From positions 124,001-188,000 of the forward strand of contig NZ_PEGH01000009.1 of the NCBI RefSeq assembly GCF_002737755.1: DNA of 64,000 nt, read 5' to 3'. The notes below the pieces were generated by a model. It worked only from the letters and a program-made list of their open reading frames with translations, made no database searches and had not been told where the DNA came from. How positions within the stretch are numbered: the first letter of the stretch is position 1; every line of letters starts with the position of its first letter. Shown in pieces: positions 1 to 17,206 of the stretch. The stretch is from Caulobacter sp. BP25 (GTDB taxonomy: Bacteria; Pseudomonadota; Alphaproteobacteria; Caulobacterales; Caulobacteraceae). A program made the translations under genes and the position numbers.

Positions 1-3674
<3,674 letters not shown>

Positions 3675-3683
3675 TCCGGATCT

Positions 3684-3712
3684 CCCTCTCCCGCCTGACG
3701 GCGGGGGAGGGG
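3684..3712. repeat. Imperfect GC-rich inverted repeat in the rpoB-rpoC spacer
   Basis: The arms CTCTCCCGCC and GGCGGGGGAG flank a 4-nt loop. The sequence resembles the CCTCTCCC-type intergenic mirror elements at about 8152 and 45037. There is no T-run, so it is more likely a processing or stability hairpin than a terminator. The rest of the 99-bp spacer shows nothing except the purine-rich stretch AGAAGGAACC just before the rpoC start. Confidence 0.55.
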
Positions 3713-3773
3713 CCTCCTTTCAGCCCTCTCCGACTTACGAATTTTCGCGGGAAACCCCGCAGAAGGAACCAAG

Positions 3774-7950
<4,177 letters not shown>

Positions 7951-7964
<14 letters not shown>

Positions 7965-8090
7965 GCGTCCGAAATACTCTAGGACTCGGGCGCTCACAGA
8001 GCGCCCGGGGCGGACGCCGAATAGGCGTCCGAAACACTCCAAGACTCGGGCGCTCGCAGAGCGCCCGGGCGGACGCGGAATAAGGCTTCT
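7951..8090 (+). repeat. 60-bp tandem duplication of the rpoC tail with paired hairpins
   Basis: Copy 1 (7951-8010) and copy 2 (8011-8070) are 60 bp each. A degenerate third start, CGGACGCGGAATAAGG, follows at about 8070. Each copy contains hairpin 1 (CGGACGCC-gaata-GGCGTCCG, which includes the rpoC stop codon TAG in copy 1) and hairpin 2 (CGGGCGCTC, 3-nt loop, GAGCGCCCG). Every difference between the copies lies in linkers, a loop (aca versus gca) or the last base; none lies in a stem. The role is unknown; mRNA 3'-end protection or attenuation before the terminator is plausible. Confidence 0.85.
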
Positions 8091-8110
8091 CGCCTCAGTG
8101 ACTACGGAAA

Positions 8111-8137
8111 GGCCCGGGAGCGATCCCGGGCCTTTTT
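8111..8137 (+). terminator. Rho-independent terminator of rpoBC
   Basis: The perfect stem GGCCCGGGA-gcga-TCCCGGGCC is followed by TTTTT. It lies about 145 bp past the rpoC stop, after the duplicated hairpins. Confidence 0.9.
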
Positions 8138-8151
8138 CGTTGCGCGCTGAA

Positions 8152-8206
8152 GTCCCTCTCCCAGAGGGAGAGGGCGGGGCCCGCCGCGCAGCGGTGGGAG
8201 AGAGAG
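8152..8206. repeat. Caulobacter-type intergenic mirror repeat
   Basis: The sequence CCCTCTCCC-agaGGGAGAGGGCGGGGCCC is followed by CGCCGCGCAGCGGTGGGAGAG. The same core (GAGGGCGGGGCCCGCCGCG, then AGCGGTGGGAG) recurs at 45053-45090. It is intergenic, with no coding potential. Confidence 0.7.
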
Positions 8207-8215
8207 CCGGATTGC

Positions 8216-8243
8216 AAAAAGGCCCGAGCTCGCGCCCGGGCCT
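8216..8243 (-). terminator. Leftward terminator of the DUF883 gene
   Basis: Read on the minus strand, a GGCCCGGGC..CTCGGGCC hairpin is followed by TTTTTGC. It lies 25 bp beyond the stop of the leftward gene at 8268. Confidence 0.7.
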
Positions 8244-8267
8244 TCCGCGCTTTTCCGGCGCTACGCC

Positions 8268-8609
8268 CTAATCGCGCGGGCGCACGTAGATGGTCTTGGT
8301 CGAGGGGCCGCGCAGCAGCAGGCCCAGGATCAGGCCGACGCCGGCGGCGACGCCGAGGGCGCGGACGGGCTTGAGGCTGGCCCAGGTCTCCAGATCGGCA
8401 TAGCGGCGCTGGATCTTGTCGCCGGCTCGCGTGGTCAGGTCCCTGACCCGCGCGCGGGTCTCGCCCACAGCCTCGGTGGCGACGTCCTTGAGGCTGTCGT
8501 AGGCCTCGTGGGCGGCGCCGGTGACGGCCTTGAACTTGGGCTCGACCTCGTTCGAAAAATCCTTGGCGGCGTTGTTGGCGGAGGTCAGGCTGCCTGAGTA
8601 GTCGGTCAT
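8268..8609 (-). CDS. DUF883/ElaB-like membrane-anchored protein
   Basis: This is a 113-residue protein. A long amphipathic helical N-terminal part (about residues 5-80, including ATEAVGETRARVRDLTTRAG) leads into one C-terminal membrane segment, ALGVAAGVGLILGLLLRG, and a short basic tail ending in RPRD. That is the layout of the DUF883 family (E. coli ElaB, YqjD), inner-membrane proteins that in E. coli associate with ribosomes in stationary phase. The start is set at 8609 because GAGGTTCC lies just upstream; an in-frame extension to 8762 looks non-coding. It is convergent with rpoC and has its own terminator. Confidence 0.8.
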   Translation of the reverse strand: MTDYSGSLTSANNAAKDFSNEVEPKFKAVTGAAHEAYDSLKDVATEAVGETRARVRDLTTRAGDKIQRRYADLETWASLKPVRALGVAAGVGLILGLLLRGPSTKTIYVRPRD

Positions 8610-8763
8610 GATGGAACCTCGGGGCGAGAGAGGGGGATGGCGCGGCGAGCGCCGGCGAGACGCTCTCACAACCCCGCGCGCCGAAGACCGTTCCGTCGCG
8701 CCAGTCCGAAGCGATGGCGCTGGGCGACCCCGACCGCCCCCGCGGGCATATGAACTTTGCAAT

Positions 8764-8814
8764 CTTAGGGATCGTATTCCCGAAGTTCGTATCCCTAAGG
8801 TTTATTTAACCATT
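8764..8814 (+). promoter_or_regulatory. Inverted repeat and CtrA-like half-site upstream of glycosyltransferase
   Basis: A 9-bp perfect inverted repeat (CTTAGGGAT at 8764-8772, ATCCCTAAG at 8791-8799) lies in an AT-rich island. TTAACCAT at 8807-8814 matches one half of the Caulobacter CtrA box. The pair sits 43-93 bp before the ATG at 8857, and also upstream of the divergent gene at 8609. An operator role is inferred. Confidence 0.45.
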
Positions 8815-8856
8815 CCAGGCCGAGGGTCCATCTTAAGTTGAGTCGAGGGGCCTCCG

Positions 8857-10089
8857 ATGCGTGCGGTGTTTATCAAAGGGGTGTCTCAATACGACGCCAC
8901 CCGCCTGTTCATTGATGAAATGGCCGCCGCGTTCCGCCGGCGGGGCTACGATACCACGGTCATTGATGGCCTGACCTCGAAAGACCTGTGCGAGACATTC
9001 AACGCCTCGGCTGCGCAGGGCGAGACCGAGCTGGTCTATTCGGTCAATATCCTGGGCGAATTTCGGGGCCGGCGAGAGCGAACGATCGGCCAGATCTTCG
9101 ATGCGCCGCATGTGGTGCAATTCGTCGACTATCCCCTGACTCATCTGGAGCGGTTGAAGGACGTGGCGCCCGATGCGGCGATCCTGACGGTGGACCCTTC
9201 CCATGTGGACGCCGTGCGGTCGACGTTCGGAGGCGATCACGCCGCGTTTTTCGGCTTCTGTCCGCATGCGGGCGTCGGCGAGCCCGTCGAACCCGACGCC
9301 GATCCCGACGCCTTCGCGGCCGAGCGCCCGATCCCAATTCTGTTCTCGGGGTCGTTCTACCAGCTCACCCCGCCGGCCTGGGCGAATGAGGGGGAAGGCA
9401 TCTGCCGGCTTTTCGACGCCGTGCTTGAGACCGCTCTCGGCGCCGAGTTCGTTCCGGCTCTCGATGCGCTCGACCAGGTCCTGCGCGGCATGGGCGAGGA
9501 TCCAGCCGACCCGCGCTATGTGCTGGCGCGACGCTATTCGTGCATGGTGCATGAGCAGGTCCGCAAAGTCCGGCGCATGCAGCTCCTGGAGGGCGCCAGC
9601 AAGGCCGGCCTGCCGATGTTCTGCGTGGGCTCGGGTTACGAGGGGTGGATCGAGTCCCATCCCAGCTTGCGGCTGGCGTCGCCGATGAAGCTGACCGACA
9701 CCGCCGACCTAATGCGGCGCGCGCGGGTGGTTGTGAACGCCAACGCCAACTTTGGCCGCGGCTCGCATGAGCGGCCGCTGACGGCGATGCTGGCGGGAGC
9801 GGCCGTCGCCTCGGACCACAGCGCCTGGTGGGCCAGTCAGTTCGTCGAGGACGAGGACATGCTGCTCTATCGCTGGCGCGACCTGGACGCGGGCTTGGCG
9901 CGGATCGCCGCCCTGGCCGAGGATTCGGAGGCCGCCTGGCGCATGAGCCGAAACGCCCAGGTCAAGGCGGCGGCCAGACACCGCTTCGACAACCGTGTCG
10001 ACACGGTGATCGCGGCGGCGGCGGCCGCGCGGTCCAAGACCTGCGACCGAATGCCGCAGCACCCTCGAATACCAGCGTTCTCGCATTGA
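8857..10089 (+). CDS. CgeB-like family 1 glycosyltransferase
   Basis: This 410-residue cytosolic protein has the two-lobed layout of the CgeB-type GT1 glycosyltransferases. The N-lobe begins [18 protein letters not shown]. The C-lobe carries [10 protein letters not shown] (about 258-267) and the typical donor-site stretch [20 protein letters not shown], followed by an alanine/glycine-rich helix ([10 protein letters not shown]). A glycan or protein sugar-transfer role is inferred from the fold; the substrate cannot be read. GAGGGG precedes the ATG. The gene stands alone between a DUF883 gene and a chemoreceptor. A link to polar or flagellar glycosylation would fit the possible CtrA site upstream but is not shown. 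Confidence 0.65.
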   Translation: MRAVFIKGVSQYDATRLFIDEMAAAFRRRGYDTTVIDGLTSKDLCETFNASAAQGETELVYSVNILGEFRGRRERTIGQIFDAPHVVQFVDYPLTHLERLKDVAPDAAILTVDPSHVDAVRSTFGGDHAAFFGFCPHAGVGEPVEPDADPDAFAAERPIPILFSGSFYQLTPPAWANEGEGICRLFDAVLETALGAEFVPALDALDQVLRGMGEDPADPRYVLARRYSCMVHEQVRKVRRMQLLEGASKAGLPMFCVGSGYEGWIESHPSLRLASPMKLTDTADLMRRARVVVNANANFGRGSHERPLTAMLAGAAVASDHSAWWASQFVEDEDMLLYRWRDLDAGLARIAALAEDSEAAWRMSRNAQVKAAARHRFDNRVDTVIAAAAAARSKTCDRMPQHPRIPAFSH

Positions 10090-10147
10090 TCTTAATCAGT
10101 TTTCAGCGCGTTTCGCGCACTCTCGTCCCGAATTTGGGACCAGTATC

Positions 10148-11947
10148 ATGCGCGCCAGCATCTCCACGAAAGTCAGCCTGACCATCGCCTCGGCCTTCCT
10201 GGTCCTGACCCTGGCGGTCCTGGGCATCGTGGCCAAGAGCTCTCTGGATTTCGCGCGCCGTCAGGCGACGCAGAACCAGGAAGCCAGCATGCGCGTGGCC
10301 TGGGACGTGATCGGCGAGCGCGGCAAGGCGTTCCGGCGCGAGGGCGACACGCTGTTCGTCGGCGACCGCGCCCTGAACGGCGACTTCGACGGCGTCGATC
10401 GGGTGAAGGCCCTGGTCGGCGGCACCGCCACCGTGTTCATGGGCGACAAGCGCGTCACCACCAATGTCACCAAGCCGGACGGCTCGCGCGCGGTCGGCAC
10501 GGCCCTGGCCAAGGGGCCCGTCTATGACGCGGTGCTGGGCAAGGGCGAGCCCTATCGCGGCGAGGCCAAGATCCTGGGCCGGCCGTTCTTCGTGGCCTAC
10601 GACCCGATCAAGGACGCCTCGGGCCAGGTGATCGGCGTGCTCTATGTGGGCGTGCCCCAGGCCGACTACTTCCAGCCGGTCTATCGCCAGCTGGGCGTGC
10701 TGGCCCTGGCCTGCGTGCTGCTGGGCGCGGCGGGCGCCGCCGCCTCGGTCGTCATGGCCCGTCGCCAGCTCGCGCCGCTGGCCGTCCTGCGCGACGCCAT
10801 GGGCAAGTTGATGGGCGGCGACCTGCGGGTCGAGCTGCCGTTCGCCGGCCGTCCCGACGACATCGGCCTGATGGCCGACGCCGTGCACCGCTTCCGTGAC
10901 GAGGCTCTGGAGAAGACCCGCCTGGCCGATGAAGCCGCGTCCGCCCGCGCTTCGGCCGAGGCCGAGCGAGAGGCCGCCGGGGCCGAGGGCGCGCGTCGCG
11001 CCGCTGACCAGGCCCAGGTCGTCCGCCGTCTGGCTGACAGCCTGCAGCGCCTGTCAGACGGCGATCTGACCGTGCGCCTGACCGAGCCTTTCGCCCATGA
11101 CTACGAAGGCCTGCGCGCCGACTTCAACCGAGCCGTCGAAGGCCTGGAAGGCGCCATGTCCGCCGTCGTCTCGGCCGTGGCCGGGCTGAACGCCGGGGCC
11201 GGCGGCATCGCCGAGGCTGCCCACGACCTGTCGCGCCGCAGCGAGCAGCAGGCCGCCAGCCTGGAAGAGACCGCCGCCGCCCTCGACGAGATCACCGCCA
11301 CGGTCCGCAAGACCGCCACCGGCGCCCAGGAAGCCTACCAGGCCGTCAGCCAGGCCCAGACCGAAGCGGGCCGCTCGCGCGACGTCGTCGCCTCGGCCGT
11401 CGAGGCCATCGGCGGCATCGAGGCCTCGTCCCGCCAGGTCGCCCAGATCATCACCGTGATCGACGAGATCGCCTTCCAGACCAACCTGCTGGCCCTGAAC
11501 GCTGGGGTCGAGGCGGCTCGCGCCGGCGAGGCGGGGCGTGGCTTCGCCGTCGTCGCCCAGGAAGTGCGGGCCCTGGCCCAACGCTCGGCCGAGGCCGCCA
11601 AGGAGATCAAGACCCACATCGCCGACTCCGAGCGCCAGGTGGAGTCGGGCGTGTCGCTGGTCGGGGCGGCGGGCGAGACCCTGCAGCGCATCGCCAGCCA
11701 GGTCGGCGCGATCAGCACCGTGATCACCGAGATCGCCGCCAGCGCCCAGGAGCAGGCCGCCGGCCTCAGCCAGGTCAACACCGCCGTCAACAGCATGGAT
11801 CAGGGCACCCAGCACACCACGGCCATGGCCAGCCGCTCGGCGTCCTCCAGCCAGGCCCTGCTGGCCGAGGTGCGGGGCCTGGCGGAGTTGGTCCAACGGT
11901 TCAAGGTGGGCGGCGGCGCGGCGGTTCAGACGCGGCGGGCGGCTTAG
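10148..11947 (+). CDS. Methyl-accepting chemotaxis protein, single-Cache sensor
   Basis: This is a transmembrane chemoreceptor of 599 residues. TM1 is at about 10-32. A periplasmic Cache_3-like domain (about 35-178) includes [20 protein letters not shown] and [12 protein letters not shown]2 is at about 182-203 ([20 protein letters not shown]), followed by a HAMP linker with a second HAMP-like segment near 300. The cytoplasmic signalling hairpin contains [20 protein letters not shown] and [20 protein letters not shown]. No C-terminal NWETF-type CheR tether is visible; the protein ends in RRAA. The ATG has no clear Shine-Dalgarno. The ligand is unknown. No che genes adjoin it, so it probably feeds a distant array. 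Confidence 0.95.
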   Translation: MRASISTKVSLTIASAFLVLTLAVLGIVAKSSLDFARRQATQNQEASMRVAWDVIGERGKAFRREGDTLFVGDRALNGDFDGVDRVKALVGGTATVFMGDKRVTTNVTKPDGSRAVGTALAKGPVYDAVLGKGEPYRGEAKILGRPFFVAYDPIKDASGQVIGVLYVGVPQADYFQPVYRQLGVLALACVLLGAAGAAASVVMARRQLAPLAVLRDAMGKLMGGDLRVELPFAGRPDDIGLMADAVHRFRDEALEKTRLADEAASARASAEAEREAAGAEGARRAADQAQVVRRLADSLQRLSDGDLTVRLTEPFAHDYEGLRADFNRAVEGLEGAMSAVVSAVAGLNAGAGGIAEAAHDLSRRSEQQAASLEETAAALDEITATVRKTATGAQEAYQAVSQAQTEAGRSRDVVASAVEAIGGIEASSRQVAQIITVIDEIAFQTNLLALNAGVEAARAGEAGRGFAVVAQEVRALAQRSAEAAKEIKTHIADSERQVESGVSLVGAAGETLQRIASQVGAISTVITEIAASAQEQAAGLSQVNTAVNSMDQGTQHTTAMASRSASSSQALLAEVRGLAELVQRFKVGGGAAVQTRRAA

Positions 11948-11965
11948 ACACCCTTCAAATTCCAC

Positions 11966-12096
11966 CGTCATTCTCGCCCTTGTGGCGAGAACCCGTGGTT
12001 CAGCTGACACTTGAGACGCTAGCGGACCGCCAGCGGTCCGCCCCTACCCACCTGCGGCGGATAGAGAGGTTCCCGTCACAAGGGCGGGAATGACGG
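11966..12096. repeat. Intergenic mirror repeat, family A, copy 1 (reverse)
   Basis: This 131-bp element is bounded by CCGTCATT..GCCCTTGTGGCG and its complement CAAGGGCGGGAATGACGG. An internal hairpin (GCGGACCGCCAGCGGTCCGC) and a GTTCAGCTGACAC block are present. The same element occurs at 40732-40864, and, split by an IS, at 23599-25001. Confidence 0.85.
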
Positions 12097-12114
12097 TTGG
12101 TGGTGGGATAGCGC

Positions 12115-13002
12115 CTAGCCGCCTCCGACCCGTCCCAGCCCCTCGGCCAACGCGTCGAACACCGCGCGGCAGCGGGCGACGCCGCGCAGGTCCTCGTGCA
12201 TCACCACCCAGAGCGGCAGGTCGAAGCTGAAAAGGTCCGGCGTCACCCGGACGAGGTTCGGGTCGCGCCGGGCGATCTCGACCTGGCAGACGCCGATCCC
12301 GTAGCCGGCCTTGATCGCGGCCAGCTGGGCCAGGTCGCTGTCGGTGCGCAGGGCGAAGGCCTCGCGGGTCAGGCCCGGCATCCGGCTCATCACGGCGCGG
12401 ACCGCTGGGGTCTCGGTGTCCACGCCGATCAGGTCTTGGGTCAGCAGGTCGTTCGCCGTGGTCGGGACGCCGCGCGCGGCCAGATAGTCGCGATGGGCGT
12501 GGAAGCCCAAGGTCACTGCCCCGACCTTGCGGGCGACCAGCGCCTGCTGGGCCGGCTCGACCATCCGCACGGCGATGTCGGCCTGGCGTTGCAAGAGGTC
12601 GCTGACGGCGTTGGACAGGACGAGCTCGATCGCCAGGGCGGGATGGGCGCGGCGCAGGTCAGCCAGGATCGGGGGCAGGTGCTCGGCGCCGACCACCTCG
12701 CTGGCGGTGACCCGTACGGTTCCGGACACGTCCTCCGCGCCCGACGCCGCGCGCAGCAGCGCCGCCGAGGTCGCGACCAGGCTCTCGGCGTGGGTCCTCA
12801 GCGCCAGGCCGCGATCGGTCGGCGAGAGGCCGCGTTGCGAGCGGACGAACAGCTTGCCGCCAACCGCCGCTTCCAGGGCGTCGATGTGGCGGGTGACGCT
12901 GGGCTGGGTCATGCCCAGCACCCGCGCCGCGCCCGACAGCGAGCCCTCGCGCAGCACGATGGCGAAGGTGCGGAAGAGGTCCCAGCTCGGCTCGGTGTTC
13001 AT
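12115..13002 (-). CDS. LysR-family transcriptional regulator
   Basis: This 295-residue protein has an N-terminal winged helix-turn-helix (about 8-65; GSLSGAARVLGMTQPSVTRH) and a periplasmic-binding-protein-like effector domain (about 90-290). It is divergent from the NAD(P)-binding reductase at 13091, with 88 bp between the start codons, the classical arrangement for a LysR activator and its target. The inducer is unknown. It starts at MNTEPSWDLFRTF. Confidence 0.9.
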   Translation of the reverse strand: MNTEPSWDLFRTFAIVLREGSLSGAARVLGMTQPSVTRHIDALEAAVGGKLFVRSQRGLSPTDRGLALRTHAESLVATSAALLRAASGAEDVSGTVRVTASEVVGAEHLPPILADLRRAHPALAIELVLSNAVSDLLQRQADIAVRMVEPAQQALVARKVGAVTLGFHAHRDYLAARGVPTTANDLLTQDLIGVDTETPAVRAVMSRMPGLTREAFALRTDSDLAQLAAIKAGYGIGVCQVEIARRDPNLVRVTPDLFSFDLPLWVVMHEDLRGVARCRAVFDALAEGLGRVGGG

Positions 13003-13090
13003 CTATTTACGTATAGATGGCCGACGAAGTTATGCAATTTATGAAGGGGTGGTCCGCTGCCATCTTGGCCTCACGCGAATGGAGGCGAAC
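13003..13090. promoter_or_regulatory. Divergent LysR/reductase promoter region
   Basis: This is an 88-bp AT-enriched spacer in an otherwise GC-rich area. It includes ATCTATTTACGTATAGAT, an interrupted palindrome next to the LysR start, and TTATGCAATTTATGAA nearer the reductase. Both are plausible LysR-type sites. GGAGG at 13081-13085 is the ribosome binding site of the reductase. Confidence 0.5.
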
Positions 13091-14041
13091 ATGAACGGCA
13101 AGACGGCTTTGGTGCTGGGCGCGACGGGCGGGATCGGCGGGACGGTGGCGCGGCGGCTGCTGGCGGGCGGCTGGCGGGTGCGGGCCCTGACGCGGACCGT
13201 GGAGGCCGCCGGGCGGCTCCCGGGGATCGACTGCCGGGTTGGCGACGCCATGGTCCGCGAGGACGTAGTCGAGGCCGCCAAGGGCGCTTCCGTGATCCTC
13301 CATGCGGTCAATCCGCCCGGCTATCGCAACTGGGGTGAACTGGTGCTGCCGATGATCGACAACACCCTGGCCGCCGCCCGGACCCACGGCGCCCGCGTGG
13401 TGCTGCCGGGCACGGTCTACAACTATGGCCCCAACGCCTTCCCGCTGATCGCCGAGGACGCGCCGCAGAACCCCGCGACCCGAAAGGGCGCGATCCGGGT
13501 TGTGCTGGAACGCCGACTGGAAGACGCCGCCCGGGCGGGGCAGGCCAGAGCCCTGATCGTGCGCGCCGGCGACTATTTCGGCCCTAACGCCGCCAACAAC
13601 TGGTTCAGTCAGGGGATCGTCGCGCCGGGCGGGCGTCCCAAGGCGATCCAGGACCCGAACGCTCCTGGCGTCGGCCACCAGTGGGCCTATCTGCCCGACG
13701 TCGCCGAGACCATGGTCCAGCTGATCGAGCAGGACGGCTTGGAGGACTTCGCCCGCTTCCACATGGCCGGTCACTGGGACCCGGACGGGACGGCGATGAT
13801 CGCGGCGGTCGTCCGCGCTCTCGGCGCCCCTGGCGTGCGGGTTAAGCCGCTGCCGTGGGGCCTGCTGAGCCTCGTGGCGCTCTTGGCCGAGACGCCTCGC
13901 GAGATGATGGAGATGCGCTATCTGTGGAAGCAGCCTGTGCGCCTGGACGGCGCAAAGCTGGCGGCGAGGCTGGGACGCGAGCCCCATACGCCGCTGGACG
14001 CGGCGGTGCGCGAGACGTTGCGGGCGATGGGGTGTCTCTGA
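13091..14041 (+). CDS. NAD(P)-dependent epimerase/reductase (extended SDR)
   Basis: This 316-residue protein has an N-terminal Rossmann motif, GATGGIGGTVARRLLAGG. The later segment LPGTVYNYGPNAFP corresponds to the YxxxK region of atypical extended SDRs; the tyrosine is present but the usual lysine spacing is not. The start at 13091 is chosen because GGAGGCGAAC lies immediately before it; longer in-frame extensions cover the promoter and the opposite LysR gene. It probably reduces or epimerises a small metabolite under control of the divergent LysR protein. The substrate is unknown. Confidence 0.8.
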   Translation: MNGKTALVLGATGGIGGTVARRLLAGGWRVRALTRTVEAAGRLPGIDCRVGDAMVREDVVEAAKGASVILHAVNPPGYRNWGELVLPMIDNTLAAARTHGARVVLPGTVYNYGPNAFPLIAEDAPQNPATRKGAIRVVLERRLEDAARAGQARALIVRAGDYFGPNAANNWFSQGIVAPGGRPKAIQDPNAPGVGHQWAYLPDVAETMVQLIEQDGLEDFARFHMAGHWDPDGTAMIAAVVRALGAPGVRVKPLPWGLLSLVALLAETPREMMEMRYLWKQPVRLDGAKLAARLGREPHTPLDAAVRETLRAMGCL

Positions 14042-14050
14042 CGGGCGCTG

Positions 14051-14076
14051 CTCCCCCGCGTGATCTTGCGGGGGAG
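14051..14076. terminator. Bidirectional hairpin between convergent genes
   Basis: CTCCCCCGC-gtgatctt-GCGGGGGAG has a perfect 9-bp stem between the stop at 14041 and the convergent stop at 14093. There is no clear T-run, so it may be a Rho-independent-like or mRNA-stabilising hairpin. Confidence 0.5.
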
Positions 14077-14092
14077 CGTCCTGGCGTTAGTC

Positions 14093-17000
14093 TCAAGCCT
14101 GCGTGGCGTCTTTCGAGGCCTCGCCGGGCGCTTCGCGCGGCGTGACGAACCGGGCCAGCTTGGGTTTCAGCCAGGCCTCGAAGTCGTCGATGATCTCGTA
14201 GACCACCGGCACCAGCACCAGCGACAGCACGGTCGAGGTGATCAGGCCGCCGATCACGGCCACGGCCATCGGCTGACGGAACTCCGCGCCCTTGCCCAGA
14301 CCCAGGGCGGTCGGCAGCATGCCGGCCATCATCGCCAGGGTGGTCATGATGATCGGCCGGGCCCGCTCGCGGCAGGCGTCGATGATGGCCTCGCGCTGGG
14401 GCACGCCCCGGCGCTCTTCCTCGATCGCGTACTCGACCAGCAGGATCGAGTTCTTGGCCGCCAGACCCATCAGCATCAAAAAGCCGATCATCGACGGGAC
14501 CGACAGGCTCATGCCGAAGGCCAGCAGGCCGATGAACGCGCCGCCGATCGCCAGCGGCAGGGCCGACATGATGGTGATCGGCTTGAAGAAGCTGCCAAAC
14601 AGCAGGGCCATGACGCCGAACACCAGAAACACCGCCGAGCCTAGCGCGATGGCGAAGCCGCCGAACAGCTCGCCCATGGCCTCCTCGGTGCCGCCGGTCG
14701 CCTTGGTCACGCCCTTGGGCGGGTTCTTCATCACCGGCAGGGCGTCGATGTCCTGGTTGGCGGTGCCCAGCACCACGCCGGGGGCCAGGTCGGCCTCGAC
14801 GGTCAGCTGGCGCTTGCGGGCGTAGCGCTCGATCTTGGCCGGGCCGGCCTGGAAGGCGACCTCGGCCACGGTGTCGAGCCGGGTGAAGCCGCCCGAGGCG
14901 GTCGGCACGCGCAGGGCCTTGATCTGCTCCAGGTCGGCGCGGGCGTCGTCGGGCAGGCGGACGCGGATCGGCAGGCGGCGCTCGCCGTCCGTCAGCTTGG
15001 CGACATTGGCGTCGATGTCGCCGACCGTGGCCACGCGGGCCACCGCGGCGATGTCGGCCGTCGATACGCCCAGGCGCGCGGCCTCGGCGGGCAGGGGGCG
15101 GATGACGATCTCAGGGCCGCTGGGCGGGGTGGCCGGACGCGGGTCGGCGATGCTGGGCACGCCCCGCATCTGGCGTTCCAGCGCCAGGGCCGCGCGCTCC
15201 AGGGCCTGGCCGTCGTCGCTGGTCAGGATGGTCTGGACCTCGGCCGCGCCGTCGTCGCTGAGCAGGGTCAGGCGCACGTCGGGCAGGTCCAGCAGCTTGT
15301 CGCGCATCAGGGCCTTGATCTCGGAGACCCGCAGCGCGCGGTCGTCGTGCAGGACGATCGTTACCGTGCCGTCGCGTAGGTCCGAGCCCTCGCCACCGCC
15401 GCCAGGACCCATGCCCGAGATCTGCGAGCCGATCTGGGCGAAGACGTGGGCCGTCTCCGGCCGCGCGGCGAACATCCGGGTGATCGACCCGACCGCGCGG
15501 TCCATGTCGGCGGCCGTGGCCCCGGGCGGGCCCTGCACCTTCATGTAGTAGTAGTTGTAGTTGGCCGGCGGCTGGAAGCCGGCGGGCAGGCCGCCGGCCA
15601 GCATCAGCGAGCCGATGAAGATCGCCACGCCGATGATGCAGCTGACGATCCGGTGGTCCAGCGCCCAGTCCAGCGCCCGACGATAGGCGCCGGTGAACGG
15701 CTTGCGGGGGCGGGCGTGGGCGACGGGCTTGAGGAAATAGGCGGCCAGCAGCGGCGTCAGAAGGCGCGCCACCACCAGCGAGAACAGCACGGCCACGGCG
15801 ACCGTCAGGCCGAACTCGCGGAAGAACTGGCCGGGGATGCCGGGCATGAAGGCCACAGGCGCGAACACCGCCACGATGGTGAAGGTGGTGGCCACGACGG
15901 CCAGGCCGATCGAGTCCGCCCCTTCGATCGACGCTTCATAGGGTCTCTGACCGGCCGCGACGCGCTTTTCGATATTCTCGATCTCGACGATGGCGTCGTC
16001 CACGAGAATGCCGATCACCAGCGTCAGGCCCAGCAGGGTCACGACGTTCAGTGAGAAGCCCATGATCACCATGAAGATGAAGGTGGGCACCAGCGACATC
16101 GGCATGGCGATGGCGGTGATCACGGTCGCGCGCCATTCGCGCAGGAACAGCAGCACCACCAGGGCCGCCAGGATCATGCCCTCGACCAGGGTGCTGACCG
16201 TGGCGTTGAAGCTGGCGCGGGTGTCGTCGACGACCGAATAGATCGGGGTGAAGGTCACGCCCGGATGGGCCGCCTCCAGCCGCTTGATCGCCGCCTTTAC
16301 GCGGTCCTCGACCTGGACGTCGCTGGACTCCTTGGTCTTGCTGACCTGGAAGGCCACCACCGGGCGGCCGTCCAGGCGGGCGAACGAGCGGGGCTCGCCC
16401 GCGCCGTCGCCAACCTGGGCCACGTCGGTCAGCTTCACATAGCGGCCGCCGCCGACCGGGATGGTCAGGGCGCGCAGGTCCTCGGCCGTGCGGGCCGCGG
16501 CCAGCACGCGCACGGTCTGCTCGCGCTGGCCCACGATGGCCCGGCCGCCGGGCGCGTCCAGGCTGAACTGGGCGATGGCGTTGTTCAGCTGAGGCGCCGT
16601 GACGCCCGCCGCGGCCATCCGGTCGGGGTCGATGACGATGTTGATCTCGCGGTCGACGCCGCCGACCCGCGACACCTGGGCCACGCCCTTCTCGCCCTGC
16701 AGGGCGCGGCTGACCGTGTCGTCGACGAACCAGGACAGGTCGATCATCGACAAGGACGGCGCCGAGACGGCGTAGGTCGTGATCGGCAGGGCGTCCAGCT
16801 CGACCCGCTGCACGATCGGCTCGTCGATCTCGCGCGGCAGCTCGGTGCGGGTCTGGTCGACCTTGGAGCGGACCTCGTCGAGGGCCTTCTGCAGATCCAC
16901 GCCCATCTCGAACTCGATCGAGGTGGTCGAGGCGCCCTGGACCACCGTCGAGCGGATGCTCTCGACATTGGACAGGCTGGCCACCGCGTCCTCGACGGGA

Positions 17001-17206
17001 CGGGTGATCTGGGTCTCCATCTCGCCAGCGGCCGCGCCGCTCTGGGTGACGGTGACCACCACCATCGGGAACGAGACGTTGGGGAACTGCTTGATCGGCA
17101 GCATGAAGTAGCTGGCGATCCCGCCCAGCATCAGGGCGATGAACAGCACGGCGATCGGGATCGGGTTTCGGATCGCCCAGGCGGAGACGCGGAGTTGCGA
17201 CGACAT
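14093..17206 (-). CDS. RND efflux pump, inner-membrane permease (AcrB/HAE1-like)
   Basis: This 1037-residue proton-driven drug or solvent exporter has the expected 12 membrane segments and two large periplasmic loops. The TM4 proton-relay pair is seen in [19 protein letters not shown], and the conserved late segment [19 protein letters not shown] is present. Its ATG overlaps the adaptor stop codon (TAATG), so the two are translationally coupled. Gene order is outer-membrane protein, adaptor, pump. That differs from the adaptor-pump-NodT order I recall for the Caulobacter AcrAB-NodT system, so this is probably a second RND system. Confidence 0.95.
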   Translation of the reverse strand: MSSQLRVSAWAIRNPIPIAVLFIALMLGGIASYFMLPIKQFPNVSFPMVVVTVTQSGAAAGEMETQITRPVEDAVASLSNVESIRSTVVQGASTTSIEFEMGVDLQKALDEVRSKVDQTRTELPREIDEPIVQRVELDALPITTYAVSAPSLSMIDLSWFVDDTVSRALQGEKGVAQVSRVGGVDREINIVIDPDRMAAAGVTAPQLNNAIAQFSLDAPGGRAIVGQREQTVRVLAAARTAEDLRALTIPVGGGRYVKLTDVAQVGDGAGEPRSFARLDGRPVVAFQVSKTKESSDVQVEDRVKAAIKRLEAAHPGVTFTPIYSVVDDTRASFNATVSTLVEGMILAALVVLLFLREWRATVITAIAMPMSLVPTFIFMVIMGFSLNVVTLLGLTLVIGILVDDAIVEIENIEKRVAAGQRPYEASIEGADSIGLAVVATTFTIVAVFAPVAFMPGIPGQFFREFGLTVAVAVLFSLVVARLLTPLLAAYFLKPVAHARPRKPFTGAYRRALDWALDHRIVSCIIGVAIFIGSLMLAGGLPAGFQPPANYNYYYMKVQGPPGATAADMDRAVGSITRMFAARPETAHVFAQIGSQISGMGPGGGGEGSDLRDGTVTIVLHDDRALRVSEIKALMRDKLLDLPDVRLTLLSDDGAAEVQTILTSDDGQALERAALALERQMRGVPSIADPRPATPPSGPEIVIRPLPAEAARLGVSTADIAAVARVATVGDIDANVAKLTDGERRLPIRVRLPDDARADLEQIKALRVPTASGGFTRLDTVAEVAFQAGPAKIERYARKRQLTVEADLAPGVVLGTANQDIDALPVMKNPPKGVTKATGGTEEAMGELFGGFAIALGSAVFLVFGVMALLFGSFFKPITIMSALPLAIGGAFIGLLAFGMSLSVPSMIGFLMLMGLAAKNSILLVEYAIEEERRGVPQREAIIDACRERARPIIMTTLAMMAGMLPTALGLGKGAEFRQPMAVAVIGGLITSTVLSLVLVPVVYEIIDDFEAWLKPKLARFVTPREAPGEASKDATQA

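Noticed and set aside
12527-13090. N-terminal extension of the NAD(P) reductase through the LysR gene
   Set aside because: GGAGGCGAAC immediately before the ATG at 13091 and the Rossmann motif right after it set the start; the extension is LysR antisense.
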